DNA of 59,993 nt. It comes from Roseomonas marmotae (GTDB lineage Bacteria > Pseudomonadota > Alphaproteobacteria > Acetobacterales > Acetobacteraceae). Location: assembly GCF_017654485.1 (NCBI RefSeq), contig NZ_CP061097.1, forward strand, positions 1 through 59,993. The letters run 5' to 3'. A model generated the notes under the pieces. The model saw only the letters and a list, made by a program, of their open reading frames with translations. It was not told the origin of the DNA and did not search any database. The position numbers and the translations under genes were made by a program. The first letter of the stretch is position 1. Every line of letters begins with the position of its first letter. Below are positions 32,744 to 41,311 of this stretch, in pieces.

Positions 32744-33054
32744 CAGTCAAGGTCCTCCGGCCAGGGAATGCCCGCATGCTTCTCCCACCGCAGCCGCAGA
32801 AGCGCCCACTGGGCTGCCTTGAAGGTGTCGAAGCGGCGCTCGTCATGGAAGGTGATGGGATCGTCGCGCCGATTGCCGAGCTGGCCGATCGCCCATTCTT
32901 TGCCCGGCTGGACAGTGAGAATGAAGGTCTTGCCCTCAAGGCCCTCCGTGCGCAGGCGCGTCAGCAGCCTATGCAGCGGCAGCGAATGATGACGCGATGG
33001 TACGTCGCGATATTCGCGCAGCAGGGGGATGTCGCGTTCGGTAATCTGGTACAT
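32743..33054 (-). CDS. N,N-dimethylformamidase small-subunit-like protein
   Basis: 103-residue basic protein encoded directly upstream of the large subunit and overlapping it by one base. It resembles the small subunit of dimethylformamidase in pattern: a helical N-terminus, GKTFILTVQPGKEWAIGQLG (compare the GKYYIYSEREW segment of the known subunit), and HDERRFDTFKAAQWALLRLR near the end. Sequence identity is low, and the call depends on gene order as much as on motifs. It would stabilise the large subunit in an alpha-beta complex. Confidence 0.65.
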   Translation of the reverse strand: MYQITERDIPLLREYRDVPSRHHSLPLHRLLTRLRTEGLEGKTFILTVQPGKEWAIGQLGNRRDDPITFHDERRFDTFKAAQWALLRLRWEKHAGIPWPEDLD

Positions 33055-33055
33055 G

Positions 33056-34114
33056 TCAGCGAGCCCGGTCTACGATCTGCTCGGCGAGGCGGACACGTTC
33101 GTCGAGATTGGCGGCGATCGTGTACCAGTTCGGCGCATAGTTTCGCCGCCTGACTTCCGCCATGGTCAGGCCAAGCTCCTGCTCCAGCTCGGCTGGGATG
33201 ACGACTTCCGGATTCAGCGGCAGCGAACCGGCTTCCCGGAAAACACCGATGGCGGCCTGATGATCCGTAGCGCGGTTGAGGAACCGTCGCGCTGCTTCCT
33301 GGTCGGGAGCGTTCTTCGGAATGGCGAACACGTAAGAAAGGTTCAGCCCGCCTTCCTCCGGCAGGATGATATCGACCTGGCGCTCACCCGCACGCCTCAG
33401 GAGCTGGACCTGCGAGGAATAGAACGGTGCCGCCGCCACCTCGCCGCGCGAGAGCTGGGTCTGCAGCGACGCCATCGAGGTGTAGACCGCGCCGGCATTG
33501 CGCGCGATTGCCTCCAGCATCGGCACGCCTGGACGGATGTCGTTCTCGTCGCTGCCGTTCAGCTTAGCGAAGAGCGTCAGGTCATAAGGGCCCAGGAAGA
33601 CCGGGCGGGTGATGGAAAGCTGCCCACGCCACTTGCGGTCCTTGAGCGCGTGCCAGGACTGCAAGTCGGAGGCGCGTGCCAGCTCCTTGTTGTAGGCAAT
33701 GCCGTAGTAGAGGAAGCTCGTTGGCATCCCGATCAGCTTGCCCTGCCGGTCTCGCACCCAATACTCCTCGGGAATGTGGCGGACATTCGGGATGTCGTCC
33801 GGCGTCAATTCCTGGATGAGACCGCGGTTCGCCAGGTTGGCAGCCTGGTAGGACGCCGCGACGATGACGTTGTGCTGGGGCCGGCCCTGCGCCGCGGCGA
33901 CAGCGGCCGCAGGATCGGAAACTTCGGCCACCGTCACGGGAATGCCAGTCTCCCGGGTGAAAGGCGCACCATAGACGTCGCGGTATGTCTGTGCGCCGCG
34001 GCCACCCCAGGAGGCCATGATGACCCTCCCGGCGGCCTGCGCCGTCGCGAGATGCGGCATGGCCAGGGTGGCCGGCAAGGCGAGAATGGCGCGGCGTCCG
34101 ATCGGGACAGACAT
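33056..34114 (-). CDS. Spermidine/putrescine-type ABC substrate-binding protein
   Basis: 352-residue extracytoplasmic binding protein of the PotD/polyamine-type family with a signal peptide (GRRAILALPATLAMPHLATA). Typical segments are GRVIMASWGGRGAQTYRD, IGMPTSFLYYGIAYNKE and SYVFAIPKNAPDQEAARRFL. It delivers the substrate to the two permeases encoded upstream. One base separates its stop from the small-subunit gene, tying uptake to hydrolysis. Members of this family also bind amino-acid-like and opine-like compounds, so polyamine specificity should not be assumed. Confidence 0.9.
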   Translation of the reverse strand: MSVPIGRRAILALPATLAMPHLATAQAAGRVIMASWGGRGAQTYRDVYGAPFTRETGIPVTVAEVSDPAAAVAAAQGRPQHNVIVAASYQAANLANRGLIQELTPDDIPNVRHIPEEYWVRDRQGKLIGMPTSFLYYGIAYNKELARASDLQSWHALKDRKWRGQLSITRPVFLGPYDLTLFAKLNGSDENDIRPGVPMLEAIARNAGAVYTSMASLQTQLSRGEVAAAPFYSSQVQLLRRAGERQVDIILPEEGGLNLSYVFAIPKNAPDQEAARRFLNRATDHQAAIGVFREAGSLPLNPEVVIPAELEQELGLTMAEVRRRNYAPNWYTIAANLDERVRLAEQIVDRAR

Positions 34115-34170
34115 TGATGATCCTCCTTAGCTGGCGTGGGCGCAGAGAGCAGGCAGCGGACTTCGCAGCG

Positions 34171-34980
34171 TCATGCGCGGCGCGAGTCCTCTTCCACGTC
34201 CACGAAGATCTTCAATCCGAAGCTCCGCTGCGCAAGCAGCACGAGGGCGGACGTGAACACGATGAGCAGGCTTGAGATGGCAGCCACCACCGGGTCGGCG
34301 CTGTCGTGCAGGTGGCCGTAGATGGCCACCGGGAGCGTCGTCACCTCCGGCCCGATGAGGAACATCGTGACCGTTACCTCGTCGAAGGAGACGATGAAGG
34401 AGAACAGCAGGGAGGCGGAAAGTCCCGGCCGCAGCAGGGGAAGCCTCACGCGACTGAACGCCGCGCGCTCATCGGCCCCAAGCACGCGCGCCGCCTCCGC
34501 CAGTGAGGGGTCAATCTGGCGCAGTGCCACCGCGATGGGCCGGTAGGCGAAGGGGGCGCACAGCATGAGATGCGCGATCAGGATGCCGGCGCCGGTGCCG
34601 TTCATCTGGACGGCGATCAGCCAGCCCAGGAAGGCGATGCCGATCGCGGCATGCGGAAACAGCAATGGCAGCAGGATCATCGTCTCGGCCACACTGCGCA
34701 GGCGCTCCGGCGCGCGTTCCAGCGCCAGCGCCGCGCCGAGCGCCGCCAGCGTGGTGAGGATCGCGGCAGCAACGGCGATGAGAGCCGAGATGCCGAGTGC
34801 CCGTATCCAGATCGCCGAGCCAAGAAACTCTTCATACCACCGCAGCGAGAAGCCATCGGGCGGAAAGCGCAGCACCGCCGTGGGATGAAAGGATGCGCCG
34901 ATGACCACCACCAGCGGTGCCGGCAGCAGGATCAGCAGCAGCACGCCAAGGACGCTCACCGGCGCCGGAGTATTTGTCAC
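34171..34980 (-). CDS. ABC transporter permease (PotC-like)
   Basis: 269-residue inner-membrane permease with about six membrane segments (SVLGVLLLILLPAPLVVVIG first; IRALGISALIAVAAAILTTL second). The EAA loop that docks the ATPase reads LAEAARVLGADERAAFSRVR. I place the start at the GTG 34980, which overlaps the previous gene's stop as GTGA. The last segments read SLLFSFIVSFDEVTVTMFL, typical of PotC. It pairs with the next permease. Confidence 0.88.
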   Translation of the reverse strand: MTNTPAPVSVLGVLLLILLPAPLVVVIGASFHPTAVLRFPPDGFSLRWYEEFLGSAIWIRALGISALIAVAAAILTTLAALGAALALERAPERLRSVAETMILLPLLFPHAAIGIAFLGWLIAVQMNGTGAGILIAHLMLCAPFAYRPIAVALRQIDPSLAEAARVLGADERAAFSRVRLPLLRPGLSASLLFSFIVSFDEVTVTMFLIGPEVTTLPVAIYGHLHDSADPVVAAISSLLIVFTSALVLLAQRSFGLKIFVDVEEDSRRA

Positions 34981-35789
34981 AGGCTCCCCCGGCGGCGAAG
35001 CCGCCCCTCCCACATCTGCAGCGGCATCACCAGCAGCAGGGAGACGACGAGCAGAATAGTCGCCATCGCCGACGCACGGGCGAAATCGAAGATCTGGAAG
35101 ATCTCGGTGTAGATCTGCGTACCGAGCATGCGGTCACGCAACCCGCCAAGCAGCAGCGGCGTCACGATCGCACCGGTCGAGATCAGCAATACCAGCGAGC
35201 AGCCGCCGAGCACGCCGGGCAACGACAATGGCAAGGTCACGCGCCGGAAGGATTGCCAGCCGGTCGCGCCGAGCACCCGCGCCGCCTCCTCCAGCCGAAT
35301 GTCCTGGCGCAGCAGGGAGGAGAGCAGCGCGATGACCATGAAAGGCAGCAGCACATGTGTCAGGCCAATCAGAACCGCGGTCGGCGTGAACAGGATGCGG
35401 ATCGGCATGTCGATCAGGCCGAGGTTGCGCAGCGCCTCGTTGAGTACGCCGCGGTTGCCCAGCAGCACCATCCAGCCAAAGGTCCGCACCACGATGCTTA
35501 CCAGCCAGGGCGAGATGACCAGCATCAGCCAGAGGTCGCGGCGAGGCGAGCGTGCAAGGAACAATGCAAGCGGGTAGCCGAGAAGCAGGCACAGCAGCGT
35601 CGTCGCCACGGCGATCCAGACCGTCCGCCAGAGGATGCGCTGCATCATGGGATCGGCGAGCTGGGCGACGATGAGCGTCATGCCATCGGCGGCAAGGCTG
35701 GACCAGAGCAGCGCCGCGATGCTGGCAGCGAAGGCGATGACGAGCAGCGCCATCGGCAGGCCAAGCAGGATGCGCGTGCCCCTGCTCAC
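34977..35789 (-). CDS. ABC transporter permease (PotB-like)
   Basis: 270-residue permease: membrane segments begin ILLGLPMALLVIAFAASIAA and continue TVWIAVATTLLCLLLGYPLA and LWLMLVISPWLVSIVVRTFG (PotB-typical WLVS..VRT). The EAA loop is LEEAARVLGATGWQSFRRVT. The GTG at 35789 overlaps the ATPase gene's stop as GTGA, the same coupling as at its own end. Confidence 0.88.
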   Translation of the reverse strand: MSRGTRILLGLPMALLVIAFAASIAALLWSSLAADGMTLIVAQLADPMMQRILWRTVWIAVATTLLCLLLGYPLALFLARSPRRDLWLMLVISPWLVSIVVRTFGWMVLLGNRGVLNEALRNLGLIDMPIRILFTPTAVLIGLTHVLLPFMVIALLSSLLRQDIRLEEAARVLGATGWQSFRRVTLPLSLPGVLGGCSLVLLISTGAIVTPLLLGGLRDRMLGTQIYTEIFQIFDFARASAMATILLVVSLLLVMPLQMWEGRLRRRGSL

Positions 35790-36805
35790 GCCGCCACCGT
35801 GGCGCATGTCGCCGGATCAAATCCCAATGTCGCCTTGCTGCCGAGCCCCAGATTGCCAGCGGCGGAACCAGGCAGCACGGCGATCAAGGCCGGACCGCCG
35901 CCGTGCGGGGCAACGCGGAAGCGCGCATGGGGCCCGATGAAATCCATCGCGTCGATGCTGCCCTCCAAGCGCACCGGGCGCTCCAGCGCTGCAGCGCCGA
36001 CACTGACCTCCTCTGGCCGCACGACGAGCAATCGGTTGGCGGGCAGCGACACGCCAAGCCGTGCGAGTTCGTCCGGGCCGAGCATGTTGGCCTCCCCCAC
36101 GAACTCGGCGACGAAGCGGTTGGCGGGACGCTGATAGACCTCCTGCGGTGTGCCGACCTGCGCCAATTGACCACTTTGGAACACGGCGACGCGATCCGCC
36201 ATGGAAAGTGCCTCCTCCTGGTCGTGAGTAACGAAGATGAAGGTGGTCCCCGTGCGCCGCTGCACGCTCTTCAGTTCGCCCTGCAACTGCCGGCGCAACT
36301 TCAGGTCCAGGGCCGACAGCGGCTCGTCGAGCAGCAGCAATCCCGGGCGCAATACCAGCGCACGCGCCAATGCGACGCGTTGCCGCTGCCCACCCGAAAG
36401 CTGCTGGATCCGGCGCGCTCCGTAGTCGGGCAGATCCACGAGTTCTAGCGCTGACCGCACCTCGCGCTCGATCTCGGCAGCCGGGCGTCGGCGCAGCGAA
36501 AGGCCAAAGCCGATGTTTTCAGCGACCGAGAGATGAGGGAAGAGCGCGAGGTTCTGGAAGACGAGGCCAATGTCGCGATGGTTTGGCGGCAAGCCCTGAA
36601 GCGGCCGTCCGTCGAGCGCGATGCCGCCGACATCTGGCGTTTCGAAGCCGGCAATCAGCCGCAACAGGGTGGTCTTGCCGCAGCCGGATGGCCCAAGGAA
36701 GGAGATGAACTCGCCGGGCTGGATGTCGAGCGAGACACCGGCCAACGCCCGGACAGCACCGAAGGACTTACCGACTTCTCTGACCTGGAGGTGACCCTTG
36801 TCCAA
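35786..36805 (-). CDS. ABC transporter ATP-binding protein (PotA-like)
   Basis: 339-residue ATPase: Walker A FLGPSGCGKTTLLRL, Q-loop VFQNLALFPHLSVAENIGFG, signature LSGGQRQRVALARAL, Walker B LLLLDEPLSALD and H-loop FVTHDQEEALSMADR. A C-terminal TOBE-type domain (about 250-339; VVRPEEVSVGA) follows as in PotA. The start is a TTG at 36805 with AGGG upstream; it is the first gene of the six-gene operon that runs down to 30491, so the operon promoter should lie in 36806-36860, where the DNA is AT-rich. Confidence 0.9.
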   Translation of the reverse strand: MDKGHLQVREVGKSFGAVRALAGVSLDIQPGEFISFLGPSGCGKTTLLRLIAGFETPDVGGIALDGRPLQGLPPNHRDIGLVFQNLALFPHLSVAENIGFGLSLRRRPAAEIEREVRSALELVDLPDYGARRIQQLSGGQRQRVALARALVLRPGLLLLDEPLSALDLKLRRQLQGELKSVQRRTGTTFIFVTHDQEEALSMADRVAVFQSGQLAQVGTPQEVYQRPANRFVAEFVGEANMLGPDELARLGVSLPANRLLVVRPEEVSVGAAALERPVRLEGSIDAMDFIGPHARFRVAPHGGGPALIAVLPGSAAGNLGLGSKATLGFDPATCATVAA

Positions 36806-37229
36806 TCGCGCACCCTACCGCCGAAATTGCACGAGTGAGCCTAACCCACGATCTGTGAAAATTAATAGCCTATTTTTTCACTAAACCCGCTCGGGCGTGC
36901 CTGATTGTGCCACCCCACCGGGCGTCCCGGCTCGCAGCGATGGCGGCCTGCAGGAGATCGTCCGGGCGTCCTCCGGCAGTCCGTTGATCCGTGCTGCTTG
37001 CGGTTTAGTCGACGCGTCCAGGACAGGTCGTTTCCGCGGTCAGTGCCACGCCTTGGCCACGCATGCCCGCCCTCAAGCTGGTGGATGGCCGGACGGCTGT
37101 GGCGTAGCGCCAACATGGTGGGGCACAGTCCCGGCCATTGAGATGGGGATCCGGAGCCGAAAGCGCGGGGACCGCCCGAGACGCCGCACGGTGGGGCGGA
37201 TCGAAGGCGGTGGTGGGGATGGCGGCGAA

Positions 37230-37496
37230 CCTGCTGGTACCCGCCAGGCCGACGGCCACGTCCTTCAGCGCGTGGCCGATCCCGAAGATGCGCAGCAGCC
37301 GCCCGTCGAAATCTGCGCCCTCGTCCTTCGGCGCATTCACGAACTCGAACTGCAGCGCGCGTTCGCAGACGTGGCCCAGGCGGGAGCCGCCGAGATAGTT
37401 GCGCGGCGGCGCTGCCTGGTTCGCCGTTACCAGCGCGGCGTCGATCGCGGTGTTCACGTGCGCGGAGGTCTGGCTGCGGCTGTTGAAGTCGAGCAT
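37230..37496 (-). pseudogene. Fragment of a phage-type (RecB/Cas4-like) exonuclease gene
   Basis: Starts cleanly at 37496 (MLDFNSRSQTSAHVNTAIDA) and reads YLGGSRLGHVCERALQFEFV then DGRLLRIFGIGHALKD, the N-terminal pattern of PD-(D/E)xK exonucleases encoded by phages and plasmids. After about residue 88 the frame is lost and no nuclease motif follows. Just before it, the minus strand reads MQAIARQDAAAEVPF to a stop overlapping this start (TGATG), the tail of an upstream gene cut off by the IS at 37554. The 420 nt on its other side (36806-37229) show only decayed sequence. Confidence 0.6.
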
Positions 37497-37553
37497 CAGA
37501 AGGGCACCTCCGCCGCCGCGTCCTGCCGGGCGATCGCCTGCATCGCCTCCTAG

Positions 37554-38730
37554 GAGACCTGTGCGCGGGTAGTGGTTGAAGGTAGCCGTGCTTCGTGATT
37601 CGCTGGTTTCTCCGTTCAGCCCGGAGATCGGTAGATGGCGCAGCGCCAGATCGGCCAGGAAGGCTTCGGTTTTATCCCTTTACGTGGCAGTCACTCGTCA
37701 CTGGATGAGTTGGAAAGCCTGATTGACTGGCATCCCATTGCGACGGTGCTCGGTGAGATCCATGCCGCGGCTAAAGGCGAACCCGCTTGGCCGCCGCTCG
37801 CCCTGTTCAAGGCGATGCTGATCGCGGTCTGGTATGATCTATCGGACGTGAAGCTGGCCGAGGCGCTGGATGACCTTGCCTCCTTCCGCCGCTTCTGCGG
37901 CTTTGCTGCGCAAGAGCCGACACCGGAGCGCACCGCCTTTGTCCGGCTTCGGAGGCAGTTGGTGGCTTGTGAACTGGACCAGGTGCTATTCGCTGAGGTG
38001 ACGGAGCAGCTCAAGGCCAAGGCCGTGAAGGTAAAGACGGGCACGCTGGTCGATGCCACGGTGATCACCTCCGCCAGTGAGCAAGATGAGGAAGCCCGTT
38101 GGTCCGGTCATCAGCGACGCCGCGCGATCCATGGCTACAAGGCGCATGTTGGTGCGGACGGCGATACCGCCATCGTGGAGCGGGTCTCGGTCACACCTGG
38201 AAATGCCCATGATGGGCGCTCCGGCGAAGGAGCGCTTCCGGACAAGCCCGGCACTGTCTTTGCCGACAGCGCCTATCGGGGCCAGCTCTTCGCCGCGGCA
38301 GTCCGCATCAGGGGCGGAGTGCCGCATGTGGCGCAGAGCAGCATTTGGGCCCACGAGGATGACCGGACGGCAGTGCGCAGGCTACGGGACTGGAACAACA
38401 GCATCCATCGCGTCCGCTGCCGCATTGAGAAGGTCTTCGGTACCTGGAAGCGCAGCTATGGGTTACGCCGCATGCGCTGGCGAGGATTGGCCAAAGCGGC
38501 TCTGCAGGTCTGCCTCACCGCCATGGCCTACAACCTGAAACGAACTGCCACCATCATGAGGCCGGCAAGCAGTTGAGCAGCGAGTGCGCCTGGCGGCTTG
38601 AACGGGGCTTCCTGAGGAACCTGCCTGCGACAGAGCGTAGCAAGCGCAGAGGGAAGCAGCTCGAGTGATGGCCCATTAGCCAAACTCAGCCCGTCTGGGC
38701 ACCTTCAACCACTACCCGCGCACAGGTCTC
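37554..38730 (+). mobile_element. Complete IS5-family insertion sequence (1,177 bp)
   Basis: Near-perfect inverted ends of about 30 bp: GAGACCTGTGCGCGGGTAGT on the left and its complement on the right, ending at 38730. The flanks (CTAG on the left, ATGA on the right) do not form a target duplication, indicating deletion or recombination next to it. A 3' fragment of a related element carrying the same end lies at 40031-40240 in inverted orientation. Confidence 0.85.
37635..38576 (+). CDS. IS5-family transposase
   Basis: 313-residue transposase with DDE motifs: GTLVDATVI (first Asp), GYKAHVGADGDTAIV, VFADSAYRGQLF (second Asp) and RVRCRIEKVFGTWKRSYGLR (Glu helix). The C-terminus, KAALQVCLTAMAYNLKRTA, is family-typical. 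Complete, so probably functional. Confidence 0.9.
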   Translation: MAQRQIGQEGFGFIPLRGSHSSLDELESLIDWHPIATVLGEIHAAAKGEPAWPPLALFKAMLIAVWYDLSDVKLAEALDDLASFRRFCGFAAQEPTPERTAFVRLRRQLVACELDQVLFAEVTEQLKAKAVKVKTGTLVDATVITSASEQDEEARWSGHQRRRAIHGYKAHVGADGDTAIVERVSVTPGNAHDGRSGEGALPDKPGTVFADSAYRGQLFAAAVRIRGGVPHVAQSSIWAHEDDRTAVRRLRDWNNSIHRVRCRIEKVFGTWKRSYGLRRMRWRGLAKAALQVCLTAMAYNLKRTATIMRPASS

Positions 38731-38881
38731 ATGACTCGTTGATTGTGCCGGCCAGTGCCAAGGCAGCGGCTCGTCGCGCCATCATGGAGAGTTACGTTGC
38801 CGTCTGTGGCCTGGCGCCAAGGCTCAAGCGTAAGAGAGGAGTTTCGAACCTGCCACCCTCCTGAGGAGAGCATCTGGATAA

Positions 38882-38927
38882 GACGTCAGTTTTGGCAAGC
38901 CAATTTTGGCTTGCCAAAACTGACGTC
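38882..38927. repeat. Perfect 46-bp palindrome (22-bp arms)
   Basis: GACGTCAGTTTTGGCAAGCC-AA and its exact complement flank a 2-base TT spacer. There is no gene around it for about 120 nt on either side. Perfect arms of this length suggest abutted terminal repeats of a lost mobile element, a recombination or resolution site, or a very strong operator. Confidence 0.8.
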
Positions 38928-39003
38928 CAATATATGCTGCGTGTGGGCATTGTCACGTCGTTGAGCGCTAGCCGGAATGAGGGGGCTGAGCCAGGCTGGC
39001 CGG

Positions 39004-39648
39004 ATGTCAACCGAGCCCGCCACCTACCCCGGCTACCGCTTCCCCGCCGCGGTCATCCACCATGCCGTCTGGCTCTACCACGTGTTCAGCCTGAGCCTGC
39101 GCGATATCGAGCTTATTCTGGCCGAGCGGGGCGTGGTGGTCAGCTACGAGAGCATCAGGCGCTGGTGCCTCCGCTTCGGCACGAAGTTCGCGGCAAGGCT
39201 GCGCAAGCGGCGGCCGAGGCCGGGCGACACCTGGCACATGGATGAGGTGTACCTGAGGATCAATGGCGAGTTGTTCTACCTCTGGCGCGCGGTGGACCAG
39301 CACGGTGTCGTGCTCGACATCCTGGTCCAGGAGCGGCGGAACGCCACGGCCGCCAAGCGCTTCTTCAAGCGCCTGCTGGTCGGCCTCAAATACAAGCCGC
39401 GCAAGATCATCACGGATGGGCTCCGCAGCTACGGCGTCGCGCAGCGTGAGGTCCTGCCCGGTGTGCCGCATCGGACCAGCCGCTACCTCAACAATCGTGC
39501 CGAGAACTCCCACAGGCCGACGCGACGGCGAGAACGCCAGATGCAGCGCTTCAAGTCACCTGGGCAAGCCCAGCGGTTCCTCTCGGCACACGCGATGATC
39601 TATGGCCACTTCCGTCCACGGCGACACCTGATGACCGCCGAACAGTAG
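39004..39648 (+). CDS. IS6-family (IS26-like) transposase
   Basis: 214-residue DDE transposase: YPGYRFPAAVIHHAVWLYHV, GVVVSYESIRRWCLRFG, TWHMDEVYLRINGELFYLWR (first Asp), IITDGLRSYG (second Asp) and NNRAENSHRPTRRRERQMQR (Glu), all standard for IS6. I start at ATG 39004. I could not find convincing short terminal repeats, so the element's limits are left open. Confidence 0.9.
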   Translation: MSTEPATYPGYRFPAAVIHHAVWLYHVFSLSLRDIELILAERGVVVSYESIRRWCLRFGTKFAARLRKRRPRPGDTWHMDEVYLRINGELFYLWRAVDQHGVVLDILVQERRNATAAKRFFKRLLVGLKYKPRKIITDGLRSYGVAQREVLPGVPHRTSRYLNNRAENSHRPTRRRERQMQRFKSPGQAQRFLSAHAMIYGHFRPRRHLMTAEQ

Positions 39649-39770
39649 CACCGTTCGCGCGAGAGGGCCTTCCGGATCTGGCGGCAGGAAACGTGTGTCC
39701 AGATGGCGGCGTGACGTCGCGCAAGCTCCGCCCTGCGGTCAAACTCGTCTGGCCATCAAACAACGTGACA

Positions 39771-40022
39771 ATGCCGCAGGGCTGGACCTCGGGCACCGAG
39801 AAGGGCGCGGCCAACTACATCGACAACCTGGTGAGCCAGAGGAACGGGAGGTTCATCGAGCCTTGGGAAGCTGATTTTCTCAAGCTGTTCTTCAGGCACG
39901 TGCGGAACCCGCTTGGTCACGGAGCGGGCAGCCAAGCACCACCGGAATTTACTGAGCATCAAATCGCCTGGGCGATTGAGACGGCGATGAGCTGGATCAA
40001 GAGCCTGATTCGCCGCCTCTGA
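39771..40022 (+). pseudogene. C-terminal fragment of a HEPN-like (Abi-type) protein
   Basis: About 80 residues ending at a stop: NYIDNLVSQRNGRFIEPWEA, FFRHVRNPLGHGAG and IAWAIETAMSWIKSLIRRL. RNPLGH fits the R-x4-H signature of HEPN ribonucleases, and similar tails occur in abortive-infection-type proteins. The N-terminal part is missing next to the IS6 element. It may be a dead piece of a defence gene. Confidence 0.45.
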
Positions 40023-40030
40023 GAGCTAAT

Positions 40031-40240
40031 GAGACCTGTGCGCGGAAGGGTCGTTCACCGTCGATTGGCTGAACGTGCGGCTGCTACTTCTTCCCGCCGG
40101 AAAGGGGTGGCTGTTTGGTCTGATGATGAGCCCTACATGGTCATCTCAGGCCGCAGCCGTTCCGAGCATGCTCGCTGTTCGCTTGAGATTGTAGGCGATG
40201 GCGGTGAGGCAGACTTGGAGACTGGCCTTACCCAAGCCCC
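40031..40240 (-). pseudogene. 3' remnant of an IS5-family element
   Basis: The minus strand reads GLGKASLQVCLTAIAYNLKR, matching the C-terminus of the transposase at 37635-38576. The piece ends at 40031 with the terminal repeat GAGACCTGTGCGCGG of that element. The rest is replaced by an IS1182 fragment. Confidence 0.7.
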
Positions 40241-40243
40241 GCC

Positions 40244-40951
40244 CGCTTCGCGGCGGAGGTCGATGCGGGCCGGACGATGCTTGCGCGGGCCGACGATCGG
40301 TTCGGCTATCGTCCCAAGCGCGTCGCGGCCGACACCGCCTATGGCAGCGCCGCGTTCTTGGCGTTCGTCACCGATCGCGGCACTATCCTGCATATCCCGG
40401 TGCTGGAACGCTCCGAGCAGACCAAAGGCAAGTTCCCCCGCGAAGCCTTCCGCTACGAGCGGGAGCAGGATCGCTATGTATGCCCTGCTGGCAAAACACT
40501 GCCCTTTCGCGGTGCCGATCGCCGGGCTGGCTTCCTCCGGTATAGCGCCAGCCCTGCCGATTGCCGCGACTGTCACCTCAAACGGAAATGCACCGCAGGT
40601 AGCAATCGGTCGGTCACGCACAGCGAATATGAGGACGTGTGCGAGCTGGTGCGCGTCGAGATGCAGACGCCGCTATTCAAGCGGTCGATGCGGCTGCGTC
40701 GGAGCGCCGAGCGTGTGTTCGCAGATGCCAAGGCTAAGCGGGGTCTGACCCGCCTGCACTTACGCGGCCTGCGCGGTGCCGAGGAAGAGTTCCTGTTGGG
40801 CGCGGCCATCGCTAACCTTGTGCTGTTGGCCCGCCCCGACGCACGACCGTCCCGAACACGCCGCCCGCCCACAGTGTTGGCGGGGGTCGACCACATGGCC
40901 CGGATCAGCCGAGGGCGGTTCGAGCAAGCCTATTACGCGACGATATTCTGA
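40244..40951 (+). pseudogene. C-terminal half of an IS1182-family transposase
   Basis: Reads RFAAEVDAGRTMLARADDRF, YRPKRVAADTAYGSAAFLAF (catalytic Asp), RYVCPAGKTLPFRG, ADCRDCHLKRKCTAG (Cys cluster) and RSAERVFADAKAKRGLTRLH (Glu region). The N-terminal half and first catalytic Asp are missing, so it is inactive. Confidence 0.75.
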
Positions 40952-40958
40952 TGCGGGG

Positions 40959-41190
40959 TCAGCCGGGTTCACGTTCAGCCGCAGGAAAGTGGCGGTAGAA
41001 GGTCGACCGGCCGACTTGCAGCAGCTTCGCGACCTTGGCGGGCTTGTCGCCGGCTTTTAGCAGCTTGCGTGCGGTGTCGAGCATGTCGGGCGTCATGACC
41101 GACTTGCGGCCCCCTCCCGTGCTGCCCTTCGCCCGTGCTGCCGCCAGACCAGCTATCGTTCGCTCCTTTATCAACTCGCGTTCCATCTCC
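40959..41190 (-). pseudogene. C-terminus of a serine recombinase cut by IS66
   Basis: Reads MERELIKERTIAGLAAARAK, then a DNA-binding helix-turn-helix (VAKLLQVGRSTFYRHFPAAE), the C-terminal part of Tn3-type resolvases/invertases. The catalytic serine domain is absent because the IS66 element begins at 41191. The missing part is not found on the far side of the IS66 copy. Confidence 0.75.
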
Positions 41191-41311
41191 GTAAGCGTCG
41201 TCTGACCCCCATGGTTGAGGTGCACAGCTCTGGGGAGGAGGATTGAGCCTTCTGGAGAGAGGGCAGGCAGTGGACGGGGATCTGGTCGGGAGCACGGAGG
41301 CGAGCACTCCT

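Noticed and set aside
34917..36134. 405-codon plus-strand frame opposite the permease and ATPase genes
   Set aside because: Gln/Arg/His-rich shadow of genes with clear ABC motifs; no independent support.
37554..38730. Target duplication (CTAG) for the IS5 element
   Set aside because: CTAG is present only on the left; the right flank is ATGA, so no duplication can be claimed.
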